NCBI GenBank assembly: GCA_031428275.1
Contig: JANPPC010000010.1
Span: forward strand, 124,001-188,000
DNA: 64,000 nucleotides
Origin: Pseudobdellovibrio sp031428275
GTDB lineage: Bacteria; Bdellovibrionota; Bdellovibrionia; Bdellovibrionales; Bdellovibrionaceae
Direction of reading: 5' to 3'
Below, in pieces: positions 42,593 through 52,354 of the stretch. Every line of letters begins with the position of its first letter. Position 1 is the first letter of the stretch. Under the pieces are notes generated by a model, which ran no database searches, was not told the origin of the DNA, and worked only from the letters and a program-made list of their open reading frames with translations. Position numbers and translations under genes: made by a program.

Positions 42593-44098
42593 ATGGATAC
42601 ACTAGTTTCAAATGAAGTATCGAAAGACGTCAGCGTCGACGCAGCCCGCGCGACGGCCGGCAGCGCAACCTACGCAAGGTCTGAGCAAAGAATTTCTCAA
42701 GATTTATCGTTGAAGCAAATCTCGCAAATTTTTGTTGGTAACTGGCTTCTATTCGCATTAATTTTTGTAGTGACGGCGGTCGGTGCAGTCGGTGTGTTTG
42801 TGACGAAGATTCCTTACATTGGCAGCGCTAGCATTACGGTCAATGACACGCAGAATAGTTCCTTACAATCTTTTGCATCACATTTTTTTGGCCAATCAAA
42901 ATCAGTAGCTGAAGGTAAAAAGAATAATACTCCGCTACTAAAGCATGCTGAATACCTAAAGACGACTGAATTCTTCGAAAGACTTTTGGCCGATATCGAA
43001 AAACGAGGCGAAACAACTAACTTAGCGATAGCTGAAAAAAAAGGTTATCAACAGTTTAAAGAACAATACTTACACGAACCAAAAAACGTTGATACTAAAA
43101 TGAAAACGATTTCAGCCTTAGATACGATGTCAAAAACTAAGTTGCATTCAGATTTCGAGCTAAAAGTTTCATATGCGGCCCCGTCAAAAGAAATGGCGAC
43201 TTTCTTAACCAACACGGCTTTAGAAACGACGCTAAACAGTCTCAAGCAGCGTGAACTGTCAGATATTCTTAAGATCGAAAAATTTATTAATGAACAGCGC
43301 GCGCAGGCTGAAGAAAACATGAACGACTTCAATCATAAATTGGCGGAGTTTCAAAATAAGCCTGAAAATCTTATTTCACTTAGCTCGAAAGAAAAAGTTG
43401 GCGAATACCTTTCAGAATTAATGGTACGTAAAAACGAACTAAAAATGAAGATAGCTGAAAACGAGAAATTAATCTCTTACCTGGCGCAAGGGCAGTCGGG
43501 ACGACGCGAAAGTCAACTTTACGGTAATGGCGGTCGTATCGAGTCTTTAAAACTTGATAATCAAATGCACCAAAACCAGCTGGTGAATATTCGAGCTTCT
43601 GTTGACCGCGTTAGCTCGATGGCAAAAAGTATTCCTGTGGCAACTCAGGTTTTCGACGATTTAAAAAAGAAATCAGAAATCGAATTTAATAAGTACCGCG
43701 ATTTAACAGAAGCCTCATCTAAGGCCGAGGCGCAAAAACTTTCGATCGAAAGCCGTTTTGAAGTTCTAGAGACTGCGCGGTTTGAAAAAACGGGTCCCCA
43801 GGTTAGTTTATTGGTCTTATTGCTATTAGCTTTGGTATTCTCGCAAGTCATTGGCAGTCTCATCATCTACATCAGTTATATTTGGGATTCAAACACCGTA
43901 ACGGCGCAATCTTCGCGTAACGTAGTGATTATTGACAGCCATAGTCTAGATCCACGTGTGATCATCGAGAATTCAAAGATTCGTTTTCGCCTGCGTGATT
44001 CTGGCTTCGAAGATAGCGATATGTCTGATTACGGCGAAAGCGCAAAAAAACTAACCTTCCGTATTTTTAATAAAAAAAGCGCTAACGGTGAAGACTGA
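42593..44098 (+). CDS. Wzz/GumC-like polysaccharide chain-length protein
   Basis: 501 residues with two membrane segments (about 50-72 and 401-424), separated by a large periplasmic part rich in coiled coil (about 200-390). The first part carries Wzz-type features: GSASITVNDTQ after the first segment and a polar Ser/Gln stretch. It regulates chain length or export of surface polysaccharide. It lacks a C-terminal tyrosine kinase domain. The 267-base gap upstream holds the oppositely oriented 42325 promoter and no clear promoter for this gene. GGGGGAA is the ribosome site. Confidence 0.75.
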   Translation: MDTLVSNEVSKDVSVDAARATAGSATYARSEQRISQDLSLKQISQIFVGNWLLFALIFVVTAVGAVGVFVTKIPYIGSASITVNDTQNSSLQSFASHFFGQSKSVAEGKKNNTPLLKHAEYLKTTEFFERLLADIEKRGETTNLAIAEKKGYQQFKEQYLHEPKNVDTKMKTISALDTMSKTKLHSDFELKVSYAAPSKEMATFLTNTALETTLNSLKQRELSDILKIEKFINEQRAQAEENMNDFNHKLAEFQNKPENLISLSSKEKVGEYLSELMVRKNELKMKIAENEKLISYLAQGQSGRRESQLYGNGGRIESLKLDNQMHQNQLVNIRASVDRVSSMAKSIPVATQVFDDLKKKSEIEFNKYRDLTEASSKAEAQKLSIESRFEVLETARFEKTGPQVSLLVLLLLALVFSQVIGSLIIYISYIWDSNTVTAQSSRNVVIIDSHSLDPRVIIENSKIRFRLRDSGFEDSDMSDYGESAKKLTFRIFNKKSANGED

Positions 44099-44465
44099 TA
44101 AAGACCGCCCCTCAACCTGGAAAAAGTACGATGCAACTTTCTGCACGAAGTGCCGTGCGAATTGCTGTTCGATGCCCGTCGAAATTAAAGCATCTGATTT
44201 AATTCGCCTAGAAGTCGCGACACAAGACGAAGTCGATAATTCATTGAAAAAAATGGCTAAGCGTTTAAAAAAAGAAGGCATCATTTCGTCTTACCGCGAG
44301 GGCACCGAATTTTTTATGCTGACCCAGCGACCAAACGGGGATTGCTACTTCTTGCACCCGTACACACGTCTGTGCACAACCTATGAAAAACGCCCCGACA
44401 CCTGCCGAGACTTCCCAGCCGTGATCGGCACCCGAGTCGGCTTTTGCCCCGCCGAAAAAAAATAG
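44088..44465 (+). CDS. YkgJ-family cysteine cluster protein
   Basis: 125 residues starting at GTG 44088, overlapping the Wzz gene by 11 bases. Cysteines occur as CTKCRANCC, then CYFLHPYTRLC, then TCRDF and FCPAEKK. This is the YkgJ/UPF0153 pattern, thought to bind zinc or an iron-sulfur cluster. Function is not established. The overlap suggests cotranscription with the Wzz-like gene. Confidence 0.82.
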   Translation: MKTDKDRPSTWKKYDATFCTKCRANCCSMPVEIKASDLIRLEVATQDEVDNSLKKMAKRLKKEGIISSYREGTEFFMLTQRPNGDCYFLHPYTRLCTTYEKRPDTCRDFPAVIGTRVGFCPAEKK

Positions 44466-44565
44466 CACAGTAAGCCTCGTGATAGGCCAAGCTCTGTTAA
44501 TGCAGAAGCAAGCAAATCCGGCAGAAATAAAAATCTCATAAAGAGCCGCGACAGTGACTAACTTA

Positions 44566-44594
44566 TTGACAAGTAGCGTGACTGAAAATGTACT
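44566..44594 (+). promoter_or_regulatory. Possible sigma-70 promoter of the 44696 gene
   Basis: TTGACA (44566-44571), 17 bases, TGTACT (44589-44594). The -35 is perfect, the -10 matches four of six. The leader would be about 95 bases; a TAAGGAG ribosome site follows before the ATG at 44696. Confidence 0.5.
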
Positions 44595-44695
44595 TTCGCG
44601 CGAGTGTTTCATTTTGTACGCGTGTGATGAAACAGGTTTGTTATGAGATGTGCCAACTGGTGCGGTGTTCGCAAAGTACTTGGTAAGGAGTACAT

Positions 44696-45790
44696 ATGAA
44701 AACAACACTGACTAGGAACGAAAAGCTTTTAATAGGTGCTATTCTTTCTTTCGGGGGTCTGTTGATTGCTCTTTTTACTCAAGTTAGCTTGAAACAAGAC
44801 GTGGCATCTCAATTCGAGACACGTGCGGGTTACATCAACTATGAAATGGGTCGTCCGACTGAATCCTATTCTGAATATTCTATAAGTGGCCGCGACGTTG
44901 ATCATTCTTACGAGGCTTTAAAAGCTCGCGAGATCGCTCAGCTAAAAGCGGCCGATAAGAAAGCCGACGCGCAGAAAAAAGCTGAGTTAAAGAAAAAAGA
45001 AGACGCTAAGAAAACGGTAGCCGCGGCAGCTTCGCCTAAAGCGATAGTTTTAAATGCATCGCCTAAAGCGATAGTTTCAGGCTTGATTTCAGTCGTAGAG
45101 TCTAAAAATGATTCAAACAATTTCGTAAATAATTACAGTGGCAATTACAATCAACAGCAAGCGACACCAGCACCAGCGGAACCAGACCAGAAAGATGCTA
45201 AAAACAAAAAGTCTTTCGCACAGTGGAGAGCTATTATCTTCGCTACGCCGACACGTGAGACCTTGGCTTTGTTTATCGAAGCTTATCGTAAGGGAGAATT
45301 GACCTCGACCGAGTTTCAAGCAATGGCCCAAGATTTAATTGAGCAATCGGATGAAAAGTATAAAGGCTTAGGAATTTTAGCTTTACGCGCTAAGCCCTCG
45401 TTACAGAGTTTATCGCAGTTAACTCACTTGTCGGTAACGGGCCTGTCAGCGGCGATGCAGAATTATTTAAGCGAAGGTATCGCGGCCTACATGCAAGATG
45501 CTAATATTTCAGTGGTGAATCAAGCTTTACAAACAAAAGATAAAGTTTTGATTTCTAAAATATTAACTCTGTTAAACGCCAGTTTACCGAAAATAAGTCA
45601 GGGAGATTACAGCTCTTTAGTCGATTCACGAAACCGTCGAGATACGGCTTCAACGATGACAATTGCTAGTTTTAAGGTATTACTGCCGTCATTAACGGCT
45701 TTAGTAAGCACGGGTGATTCAGAACTAGCTTCATTGGCGCGAGTCTCAGCTAGCTATATTCAGTCGGCTAACACAGTTGCTTCTAACTAA
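44696..45790 (+). CDS. Membrane-anchored protein of unknown function
   Basis: 364 residues. One N-terminal membrane segment (about 10-28) puts the remainder in the periplasm or cytoplasm. A highly charged Lys/Ala stretch (about 80-108) is followed by a small duplication, ASPKAIV twice in a row (nucleotides about 45037-45078), and an Asn/Gln/Pro-rich linker. The C-terminal 200 residues look like helical repeats (LAKxxLxALV style, HEAT-like by eye only). I do not recognise the family. Confidence 0.65.
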   Translation: MKTTLTRNEKLLIGAILSFGGLLIALFTQVSLKQDVASQFETRAGYINYEMGRPTESYSEYSISGRDVDHSYEALKAREIAQLKAADKKADAQKKAELKKKEDAKKTVAAAASPKAIVLNASPKAIVSGLISVVESKNDSNNFVNNYSGNYNQQQATPAPAEPDQKDAKNKKSFAQWRAIIFATPTRETLALFIEAYRKGELTSTEFQAMAQDLIEQSDEKYKGLGILALRAKPSLQSLSQLTHLSVTGLSAAMQNYLSEGIAAYMQDANISVVNQALQTKDKVLISKILTLLNASLPKISQGDYSSLVDSRNRRDTASTMTIASFKVLLPSLTALVSTGDSELASLARVSASYIQSANTVASN

Positions 45791-45811
45791 TTCAAAATAC
45801 GAATTAAGTTT
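45788..45811. terminator. Weak bidirectional stem between convergent genes
   Basis: TAATTC (45788-45793), loop AAAATAC, GAATTA (45801-45806), then AGTTTT. Only six AT-rich pairs, so low confidence. Confidence 0.3.
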
Positions 45812-46283
45812 TAGATTTTTCAATAATTGAAGTGGTTGAGCGGCCATCAATAAACTTCAAAGATTTCACTTCGCCGCCATAAGACATCACAAACTCACTA
45901 CCGACAATTTGAGCGGGTTTCCAGTCGCCGCCCTTTACTAAAAAGTCAGGTTTCACTTTTTTAATAAGCTCAAGCGGAGTTTCATCGCCAAATAGAATTG
46001 TATGGTCAACCGCTTTTAAAGCCGCCAATATATCAGCGCGATCGTTTTCGTTTTGGATCGGGCGCGTCGGGCCCTTCAGGCTACGAACAGATTCATCAGT
46101 GTTAATTCCGACGACTAAAATATCGCCCAGTGCCTTTGCCTGTTCTAAGTAGCTGACGTGCCCTACGTGTAAAAGATCGAAACAGCCATTCGTAAAAACA
46201 ATTTTTTTATTTTGAGAACGATATTTTTCAATCGTCTCAGAAATATTTTGATCGTTTAAGACACGGGCGGCGAAATTAGACAT
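45804..46283 (-). CDS. RfaE2/HldE-like cytidylyltransferase (single domain)
   Basis: 159 residues from the ATG at 46283, overlapping the upstream stop by 8 bases. FTNGCFDLLHVGHVSYLEQA contains the nucleotidyltransferase HxGH motif, and GRSTTSIIE is the C-terminal signature of RfaE2. It would attach CMP or AMP to heptose-1-phosphate in the ADP-heptose pathway for lipopolysaccharide core. Here it is a separate domain without the kinase half of HldE, which must be elsewhere if the pathway is complete. Confidence 0.85.
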   Translation of the reverse strand: MSNFAARVLNDQNISETIEKYRSQNKKIVFTNGCFDLLHVGHVSYLEQAKALGDILVVGINTDESVRSLKGPTRPIQNENDRADILAALKAVDHTILFGDETPLELIKKVKPDFLVKGGDWKPAQIVGSEFVMSYGGEVKSLKFIDGRSTTSIIEKSKT

Positions 46284-47202
46284 TTGGTTTTTTGTATAAA
46301 GAAACGCCAGAGATATCTCCGGCAATGTCTTTATTAAATAGGTAAGAAAGTAATGGCACTGTGATAAAGCCAGTAACAGTTACTAATAGGGTACGTAAGG
46401 CAATGCGCGGAAGGTACGATGCTTCGTCGGCTTGTTGGCCTGGTAGACCGCAGGTTTGTTCGAACGCCCATTCGCCGGGTGTTGCACCTAAGAACGTGCG
46501 ATTAACAACCATATAAATAAATGAAACTGCCAAAAAAAGAGAAATACTAGCTAAGTAAACCAGTCCCGAAGTATTCGGATGAGTTAAATTCATAAATAAA
46601 TCGATCTTCGTAATCGACAACATTAAAATTAAACTCATTAAAAATGCCGCGGTGATCAACATGGTATCTAAAGTAGCTGCAAAAAAGTGTGGTTTTGATC
46701 TTTTCGATTCGCCTTTTAAGCGAGAAGTTTCTGATACGAAATCAAGTTGGCGTTTGTGATTTAAACTTTTTAAAATATCATTAACGGCGGTCTGAGCTTT
46801 GGCGATTGAATCATCTTCGATCGTTGGCACTTGGAATGTATTCGATTTGTATCCTGTCGATCTAACCTCGGTGCGCATGTCTTGTTGAGCCGTTGGGCGC
46901 GGAAGCGGAGACTGAAATGAATTTCCAGTTGCAGCGCTATCTGAAGTTGCGAGCGCAGTATTAAAAGTCGTATTCATATTTCGCGAAGTTGAATTTTGAT
47001 TCGGAGTAATAAAAGTCGCGCCACCTGAATTTGAAGAACCTGACCGAGCAGATAGGCCAGAACCGGAAGTTTGATTTTTCTGTTTACGGTGAAAGCCGAG
47101 CCCTTCATTGATTGGGCGAAATTCGAACTCTTCAAATGGATCTGTACTATTTGCGCCACCGTTTGAGTTTAAGTTATTATTTCCGCTGTTGGCTCCTGCC
47201 AT
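46276..47202 (-). CDS. RDD-family membrane protein with long disordered N-terminus
   Basis: 308 residues from the ATG at 47202. The first 170 residues are Asn/Ser/Gly/Thr-rich and low complexity. Then three to four membrane segments follow (about 175-300), with FAATLDTMLI at the RDD position and LGATPGEWAFEQTCGL typical of RDD proteins. The function is unknown; some RDD proteins are transporters. Low-complexity sequence before such a domain is unusual. Confidence 0.72.
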   Translation of the reverse strand: MAGANSGNNNLNSNGGANSTDPFEEFEFRPINEGLGFHRKQKNQTSGSGLSARSGSSNSGGATFITPNQNSTSRNMNTTFNTALATSDSAATGNSFQSPLPRPTAQQDMRTEVRSTGYKSNTFQVPTIEDDSIAKAQTAVNDILKSLNHKRQLDFVSETSRLKGESKRSKPHFFAATLDTMLITAAFLMSLILMLSITKIDLFMNLTHPNTSGLVYLASISLFLAVSFIYMVVNRTFLGATPGEWAFEQTCGLPGQQADEASYLPRIALRTLLVTVTGFITVPLLSYLFNKDIAGDISGVSLYKKPNV

Positions 47203-47251
47203 AAGCACCCCTTGTATTTATTGACTAAAATCTGAAAGTCGAACGAGCTGC

Positions 47252-48031
47252 CTACCGTAGCAGCTGGAACTCATACTTTAGGATGGAGACTAAAGTCAGG
47301 CAAGCCGTTTCGACTCGTAAAACCTGGCGGCCCAGCGTGACTGGATCAAGGCCTAGCTTGCGCATTTCAGCGACCTCTGCGTCAGAAAAACCGCCTTCTG
47401 AGCCTACGATAATCCAAAGGTCTTGCGGTGGTGCTGAAAATTGATTTCGTTTTGCCTTTAAATGCTCATTTACATTCAAAATGCTGTCGCCCTCATACGC
47501 AAATAGACACCAACGCTCGTCATTCGGGTTAATCACCTGCAAAGCTTTTGACCAATCAACGGGTTTTTCAATCCTCATCAATTCACCGCGGCCGCATTGT
47601 TGAGTAGCCGATACTACAATTTTCTGCCAACGTTCTTGCTTACCCTCTGGAAGATTAGAGGCTTTACGAATGAAACTAAAATCAGAATAGAAAGGTAAAA
47701 TTGAAGTGACGCCCATTTCAGCCGCACGCTCGATGATTGAATCCATCACAGCATAGCGAGGCACGGATAGAGCAATATGAATGTGCGGGCGCGGAAGTTT
47801 ATCAATGACGCGCTCTTCAATAATTTTTGCGCGGGCTTGTTTCTTTTCGCGAGTGACTACTTCGACCAAGTAAGCTTTTGAGTCGTCAGTTAAAACTTCG
47901 AAGTGGTGACCGACTTCTTGTCGGCAAACATCAAAAATATGGTGAAACAATTCGTCTTTAAACACGACTTCGCCGCCAGAACCATTTGCAGCCGAATGAA
48001 TTTGTGATTTTTCAATCCAGTACCTTCGCAT
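47252..48031 (-). CDS. rsmE: 16S rRNA (uracil1498-N3)-methyltransferase RsmE
   Basis: 259 residues with the SPOUT-fold ending IVGSEGGFSDAEVAEM, LGRQVLRVETA, the RsmE signature. It methylates U1498 in 16S rRNA. It follows prmA by 9 bases; prmA-rsmE is a common pair. AAGG precedes the ATG. Confidence 0.94.
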   Translation of the reverse strand: MRRYWIEKSQIHSAANGSGGEVVFKDELFHHIFDVCRQEVGHHFEVLTDDSKAYLVEVVTREKKQARAKIIEERVIDKLPRPHIHIALSVPRYAVMDSIIERAAEMGVTSILPFYSDFSFIRKASNLPEGKQERWQKIVVSATQQCGRGELMRIEKPVDWSKALQVINPNDERWCLFAYEGDSILNVNEHLKAKRNQFSAPPQDLWIIVGSEGGFSDAEVAEMRKLGLDPVTLGRQVLRVETACLTLVSILKYEFQLLR

Positions 48032-48040
48032 CTTGCGACC

Positions 48041-48937
48041 TTAAGTTTTCTGAACCCAGTAACCAACCCATTCATCTTTTTGAATACGTTTAATTACTTT
48101 AAGGGGATTGCATTCGATAAATTTATCGAAGAATAAATTATCGCGCTCTTGTAAGATGCCGGTTAAGAACAAATGACCATCGGGCTTCAAAACGCGTAGT
48201 AAATCTTTTTGTAACTTAATTAGAACGCCGTCGATAATATTTGCGACGACGACGTCGTATTGGCCACGAATTTCATCTAATTGTAGTTCGGTAATATCAA
48301 TATTTTCGGTCTGATTCAGTTCGCAGTTTTCACGAGCTTTGCGGCGGGCTTCGATGTCAATTTCAACCCCGGTGATCATGCCATATTTCAAGCGTTCAGC
48401 GACGACTGCTAAAATTGCGGTACCGGTGCCCACATCAAGCACTGTCCATTGGCCTACATCATTCGCATGCTCTTGTGATAATTTGTAAATAAAGTACGAA
48501 GCCATCTTAGTTGTCGCGTGCGTACCAGTCCCGAATGCCATGCCCGGATCGATTCTAATTTGATGTTCTGCTTCGGGCGGTTTATCCATCCATGACGGCA
48601 CAACCCAAGTTGAGCCAACCAGCTTAAAAGGTACGAAGCCTTTTTTCCATTCGGATAACCAGTCTTTGGTTTCTTCTTCGTTCGTCGATTGTAAAACTTC
48701 CGGAAAGTTTTCTTTCATCGCTTGAAAAAATACAGGTTCAGGCTTTTTATCAAAGAATACGTCTAGCTCTAATAATCGGCGAGGAATTAAAGAAGGGTCA
48801 TAGGTTAAATCGGGTTGAGTGAAAGTTAAAACTTCACTTAAGCCAAGCGCACCGCTTTCAAAGCAGTATGACGTCACTTCAGATTCTTGGGCACGATGAA
48901 CATGGGATAATCGGATACGAAAATAAGTCTCACTCAT
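48041..48937 (-). CDS. prmA: Ribosomal protein L11 methyltransferase PrmA
   Basis: 298 residues. RIDPGMAFGTGTHATTKM and SAM motif VLDVGTGTAILAVVAE are typical of PrmA, with VANIIDGVLI corresponding to the NIL(A/L) substrate motif. The N-terminal small domain that recognises L11 is present. Operon with rsmE. Confidence 0.93.
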   Translation of the reverse strand: MSETYFRIRLSHVHRAQESEVTSYCFESGALGLSEVLTFTQPDLTYDPSLIPRRLLELDVFFDKKPEPVFFQAMKENFPEVLQSTNEEETKDWLSEWKKGFVPFKLVGSTWVVPSWMDKPPEAEHQIRIDPGMAFGTGTHATTKMASYFIYKLSQEHANDVGQWTVLDVGTGTAILAVVAERLKYGMITGVEIDIEARRKARENCELNQTENIDITELQLDEIRGQYDVVVANIIDGVLIKLQKDLLRVLKPDGHLFLTGILQERDNLFFDKFIECNPLKVIKRIQKDEWVGYWVQKT

Positions 48938-48972
48938 TCACAAAGATATGCCAGAAATGAACTACGCTTGCA

Positions 48973-49506
48973 TTAAATTTCTGGAACAACTTCGGTTGAC
49001 GGAGTATTTTGCGCGGCCGGTTCGCGCTCAGATTCAGACGAGGCGGTAACGTCTACAGCACTTGGTGCTGTAGGTGCCAATTCAGCGGTTTTACGTTTTG
49101 GTTTAGCCGCGTCAGTGAAGGCGTCTGCTAAATCTAAACGGTCACCAGTCATGATGCCAATTTGATCAAGCAGAGGGTGTTCATCACGAGCTTGTAATTT
49201 ATACTCGCGCCCGACGGAAATTTTATCGTTTGAAAAAATGATGCGTAGTTGGCCGACAACGGTCTCGAAATCGCCGACTGATTTAGCCATATTGTCTTTT
49301 ACGGCAAGGCGGCGTTTAACATTAACGACTAAATTCTTTTTTAGCCCGTTGCTTTCACCAGCGTTAATATAAAAATCTTTGAATACAATATCTTCATCCG
49401 ACAAGGTGATGTTTCGTCTTACGTCGACGATCAAAATTTCTTGAGCGGACGCAAAAATTTGTGCGACTAACAAAATAAAAAAAATAATCACTGCATTCAT
49501 TTTCAT
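48973..49506 (-). CDS. Secreted protein of unknown function
   Basis: 177 residues with a signal peptide (MKMNAVIIFFILLVAQIFASA). The centre has VNVKRR, GDFETVVGQLRIIF and VGREYKLQ, weakly like the C-terminal domain of flagellar FlgT; this is only a resemblance. The last 50 residues are Ala/Pro/Ser/Glu-rich and probably disordered. It lies 35 bases upstream of prmA on the same strand. Confidence 0.6.
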   Translation of the reverse strand: MKMNAVIIFFILLVAQIFASAQEILIVDVRRNITLSDEDIVFKDFYINAGESNGLKKNLVVNVKRRLAVKDNMAKSVGDFETVVGQLRIIFSNDKISVGREYKLQARDEHPLLDQIGIMTGDRLDLADAFTDAAKPKRKTAELAPTAPSAVDVTASSESEREPAAQNTPSTEVVPEI

Positions 49507-49539
49507 ACTTAATGAATCGGATTATTTTGAGAATACGTT

Positions 49540-49566
49540 GAGGTCTTCCTATGAAATGAAGACCTC
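49540..49566 (-). terminator. Stem-loop after the pseudouridine synthase gene
   Basis: GAGGTCTTC (49540-49548) and GAAGACCTC (49558-49566), a perfect 9-bp stem starting 9 bases after the stop on the minus strand. There is no T tract, so it may stabilise the mRNA or terminate weakly. Confidence 0.45.
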
Positions 49567-49574
49567 TGTCTAGA

Positions 49575-50438
49575 CTAAGCGTTCAATTTTTTATTAAAAG
49601 TTTTACGGGTACCCGGTTCGGCCGCTTTTTTCGTAGACTTAGGTCTTACATCACGTTTGCCAATTTTGTCTTCGGGCAAGTCTTGAATAAATACGCGCTG
49701 GGCGGCGGCTTCGTTCATGAAAACCATTTGGCCTCGCGCCAAAGTACCAATGCGCAGTTTACCAATCGCAACGCGGTGAAGTTTCATCACGTCGAAGCCG
49801 ATTTTCTTAAACATTTCACGAACCTGATGATTCTTACCTTCGGTGATAATAATTTTGTACCAGTCATTATTTTCAGAAGTTTTTTGGCCATCTTTTTTTG
49901 CTAACTTAAGTTTTTCAACGTGCTTGGCTTTAACGCGTCCGCCAGGGATCGCTACACCGCTCATAAGTTTTCTAATTTGGTAAGGCTGCGGCTGGCCCTC
50001 AAGTTTAACATGGTAAGTTTTCGTAACTTCTTTTTTAGGATGCATAACTTTTTGTGCGTATTCGCCGTCGTTGGTAAGAATAATTAAGCCTTCGCTATCC
50101 CAGTCAAGGCGACCGATCGGAAACACTCGTGTCGGTAAATCAGCCACGAAATCAGCAACAGTTACGCGACCCAATGGATCGTTCATCGAAGTGATTACGT
50201 TCTTTGGCTTATTAAACATGATGTAAATATTTTCAGTTTTGCTTTTTATCGTTTTACCATCGACCGTAATTTTGTCTACGTTCGGGTTCACTTTAATCCC
50301 AAGCTCGTAAACTTTTTTGCCGTTAACGACGACTAAGCCCTCTTCGATCATCTTGTCAGCGCCACGACGTGAAGCAAGTCCGCGTTCGGCAAGCAGCTTG
50401 TTTAGGCGAACAAGGTTTGTTGAAGAAGAAGATGTCAT
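49575..50438 (-). CDS. rluB: RluB/RsuA-family 23S/16S rRNA pseudouridine synthase
   Basis: 287 residues from the ATG at 50438 with GGAGG upstream; ATGA overlap with dsbD. The N-terminal S4 RNA-binding domain reads RLNKLLAERGLASRRGADKMI, the catalytic aspartate is in GRLDWDSEGLIILTNDG, and NHQVREMFKKIG is the family C-motif. It converts a uridine in rRNA to pseudouridine. RluB is preferred from length, but RsuA or RluF cannot be separated by eye. Lys-rich tail. Confidence 0.88.
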   Translation of the reverse strand: MTSSSSTNLVRLNKLLAERGLASRRGADKMIEEGLVVVNGKKVYELGIKVNPNVDKITVDGKTIKSKTENIYIMFNKPKNVITSMNDPLGRVTVADFVADLPTRVFPIGRLDWDSEGLIILTNDGEYAQKVMHPKKEVTKTYHVKLEGQPQPYQIRKLMSGVAIPGGRVKAKHVEKLKLAKKDGQKTSENNDWYKIIITEGKNHQVREMFKKIGFDVMKLHRVAIGKLRIGTLARGQMVFMNEAAAQRVFIQDLPEDKIGKRDVRPKSTKKAAEPGTRKTFNKKLNA

Positions 50439-52255
50439 TTCAGGGCCTCCTGCATTTTTGGCCTTAAATCTTTCCACTCAAGAAATTGGGTGAAAGTCAG
50501 ATTAGTCATGGGGACACTCTTTTTATTGATAAACATCACCGTTGGCAAGCCTCGGACCCCGTATTTCTTCAGAATCTTCTGGTTAGCAGGGCTATCTTCC
50601 GTGGCATCGAGCTTAATCAGTTTAAAATGCTTAGCTAGTTCTAAAAACTCGGGGTTCGTGTAAGTTTTTTCCTCTAGTTCGTGGCAGGCCGCACACCATT
50701 CAGCGAAGAAATCTAAGAAAACGGGCTTCTCCTCAGCGATGGCTTTTTGCAATTCTTCTTCTGAAAATGCGATCCATTGAATTTTATTTTCAGTATTTTG
50801 TCCCTCGCGATACGAGCTTGGCGACCCCTGAAAAGCAGGTGATAGATACTGCGGTCTGACAAAACTTAAAAGTAAGACCGTCGACGAGAAAATAAATATC
50901 GTTAGCATCAAACTTTGTTTGAAGTAATTTTTACTTCCAAATTTAAATGCTCCCTTCCAAATTGCAAGGGCTACAAAGCTTGCCGCTACCACGGCAAGCC
51001 ACCAACGATGCGGGAAGATAAATTGGCTATAATACAAAGCCGCAATCCACATTCCTGCGCCCAAGACAAATTTGACAAAATTCATCCAGGCGCCTGATTT
51101 TGGCAATAAGTGTAAAGCGTGACTGAATAGCCCAATCACTAAAAAAATCATTCCCAAGCCAATTGCGAAGGTGAATAGAAGGCTAAAGCCAAGCACCACA
51201 TCGTGCGTGGTCGAAACAAAACTTAGAATTGAAACAAGTACTGGCCCTACACACGGACTGGCTACAATTCCGGCCACAAGACCCATCACAAAGGCGCCAC
51301 CTAGGCCATGGCTTTTACCTGAGCCGAAGCGGTTTCGAATAAATGCGGGAACTTGTAATTCAAATGCGCCCCACATACTGAATGCCATCGTCACAAATAA
51401 AATACACAAAGCAAACAGAACAAATTTATTGCTTAAGGCCGAACCAAAAAGGCTGCCTGTCAGGGCCGCAATAACGCCCAGTATTGAATACGTAATCGCA
51501 ATTCCTAAAACATATGCTACCGCGCGCGAAAAATTGTGCCATCGATTACTTTTGTTCGCGTGGTAACCTAGAATTGAAATCGTAATGGGCAACATCGGAA
51601 AAATACATGGGGTAAAGCTAGTTAAAATCCCCGCTAAAAACACTAATAAGAATGATAAAAGTAAATTAGTTTCTAGCGAGCTTTTTAGATTATCGAAAAA
51701 TGAAAAATCAAAAAAAGACTTCTGCGATTGATGTACTGCGGCTGCCTGCATTTCAGCCAAGGCGACTGAACCGGTACTCGAGCCATCACCTACTTTTGCT
51801 TCGATGAGTATATTCTTGGGTAAGTAACAAACTGTTTCGCTACAAATTTGGTGGCGTAAGTTGAAGCGAATACTTTGTTTTTCGTCTAAAATTTTTTCAG
51901 GGGCTTCGACGACCACCGTTATTGTACCCAAATCTTTGAACCCGCGACGAGTTTTTTTAGAAAACTTATCAAAGAATTCAATTTCTGGGTTTACGTGAAT
52001 TTGGCTGACTTTGAAACCTTCGGGTAATACATCAATGACTTTAAACTGGTCTGTATAAGCGTGGAAATCGAGCGGCAACAGCAATTGAATACGTATTTCC
52101 TGAATTTTGTGCGATTCCCATTTTGAGAGGGCGCTGACAGATCTAACTTCCGCTAAAACTTTCGAGCTTCCAGAATTTTGCGCGAAACTATTTAGAGATA
52201 TAAAGATCGCTGTGAAAGTTGTCATGAATAAAAAAAGTAATTTCAAGAATTTCAT
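50435..52255 (-). CDS. dsbD: Thiol:disulfide interchange protein DsbD
   Basis: 606 residues with a signal peptide. The N-terminal DsbD-alpha domain has the reactive pair in HQICSETVCYLP. The central domain of eight membrane segments has the paired cysteines FTPCIFPMLPI and ASPCVGPVL. The C-terminal thioredoxin-like domain has WCAACHE. It carries electrons from cytoplasmic thioredoxin to periplasmic proteins. All six redox cysteines are present. Confidence 0.95.
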   Translation of the reverse strand: MKFLKLLFLFMTTFTAIFISLNSFAQNSGSSKVLAEVRSVSALSKWESHKIQEIRIQLLLPLDFHAYTDQFKVIDVLPEGFKVSQIHVNPEIEFFDKFSKKTRRGFKDLGTITVVVEAPEKILDEKQSIRFNLRHQICSETVCYLPKNILIEAKVGDGSSTGSVALAEMQAAAVHQSQKSFFDFSFFDNLKSSLETNLLLSFLLVFLAGILTSFTPCIFPMLPITISILGYHANKSNRWHNFSRAVAYVLGIAITYSILGVIAALTGSLFGSALSNKFVLFALCILFVTMAFSMWGAFELQVPAFIRNRFGSGKSHGLGGAFVMGLVAGIVASPCVGPVLVSILSFVSTTHDVVLGFSLLFTFAIGLGMIFLVIGLFSHALHLLPKSGAWMNFVKFVLGAGMWIAALYYSQFIFPHRWWLAVVAASFVALAIWKGAFKFGSKNYFKQSLMLTIFIFSSTVLLLSFVRPQYLSPAFQGSPSSYREGQNTENKIQWIAFSEEELQKAIAEEKPVFLDFFAEWCAACHELEEKTYTNPEFLELAKHFKLIKLDATEDSPANQKILKKYGVRGLPTVMFINKKSVPMTNLTFTQFLEWKDLRPKMQEALK

Positions 52256-52354
52256 ACGCTAAGAATAGCAAAATTAGGTGCACTGAGCAAAGAAAGTTAG
52301 TCTAGTTCATGCTCGGCTAGGCAGATCGGTTGGCTTACTAGACAGACAAAGGCC

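Noticed and set aside
44265..44708. 147-residue minus-strand frame over the YkgJ gene and its downstream gap
   Set aside because: It is antisense to a recognised cysteine-cluster gene and to a -35/-10 pair; no ribosome site or domain.
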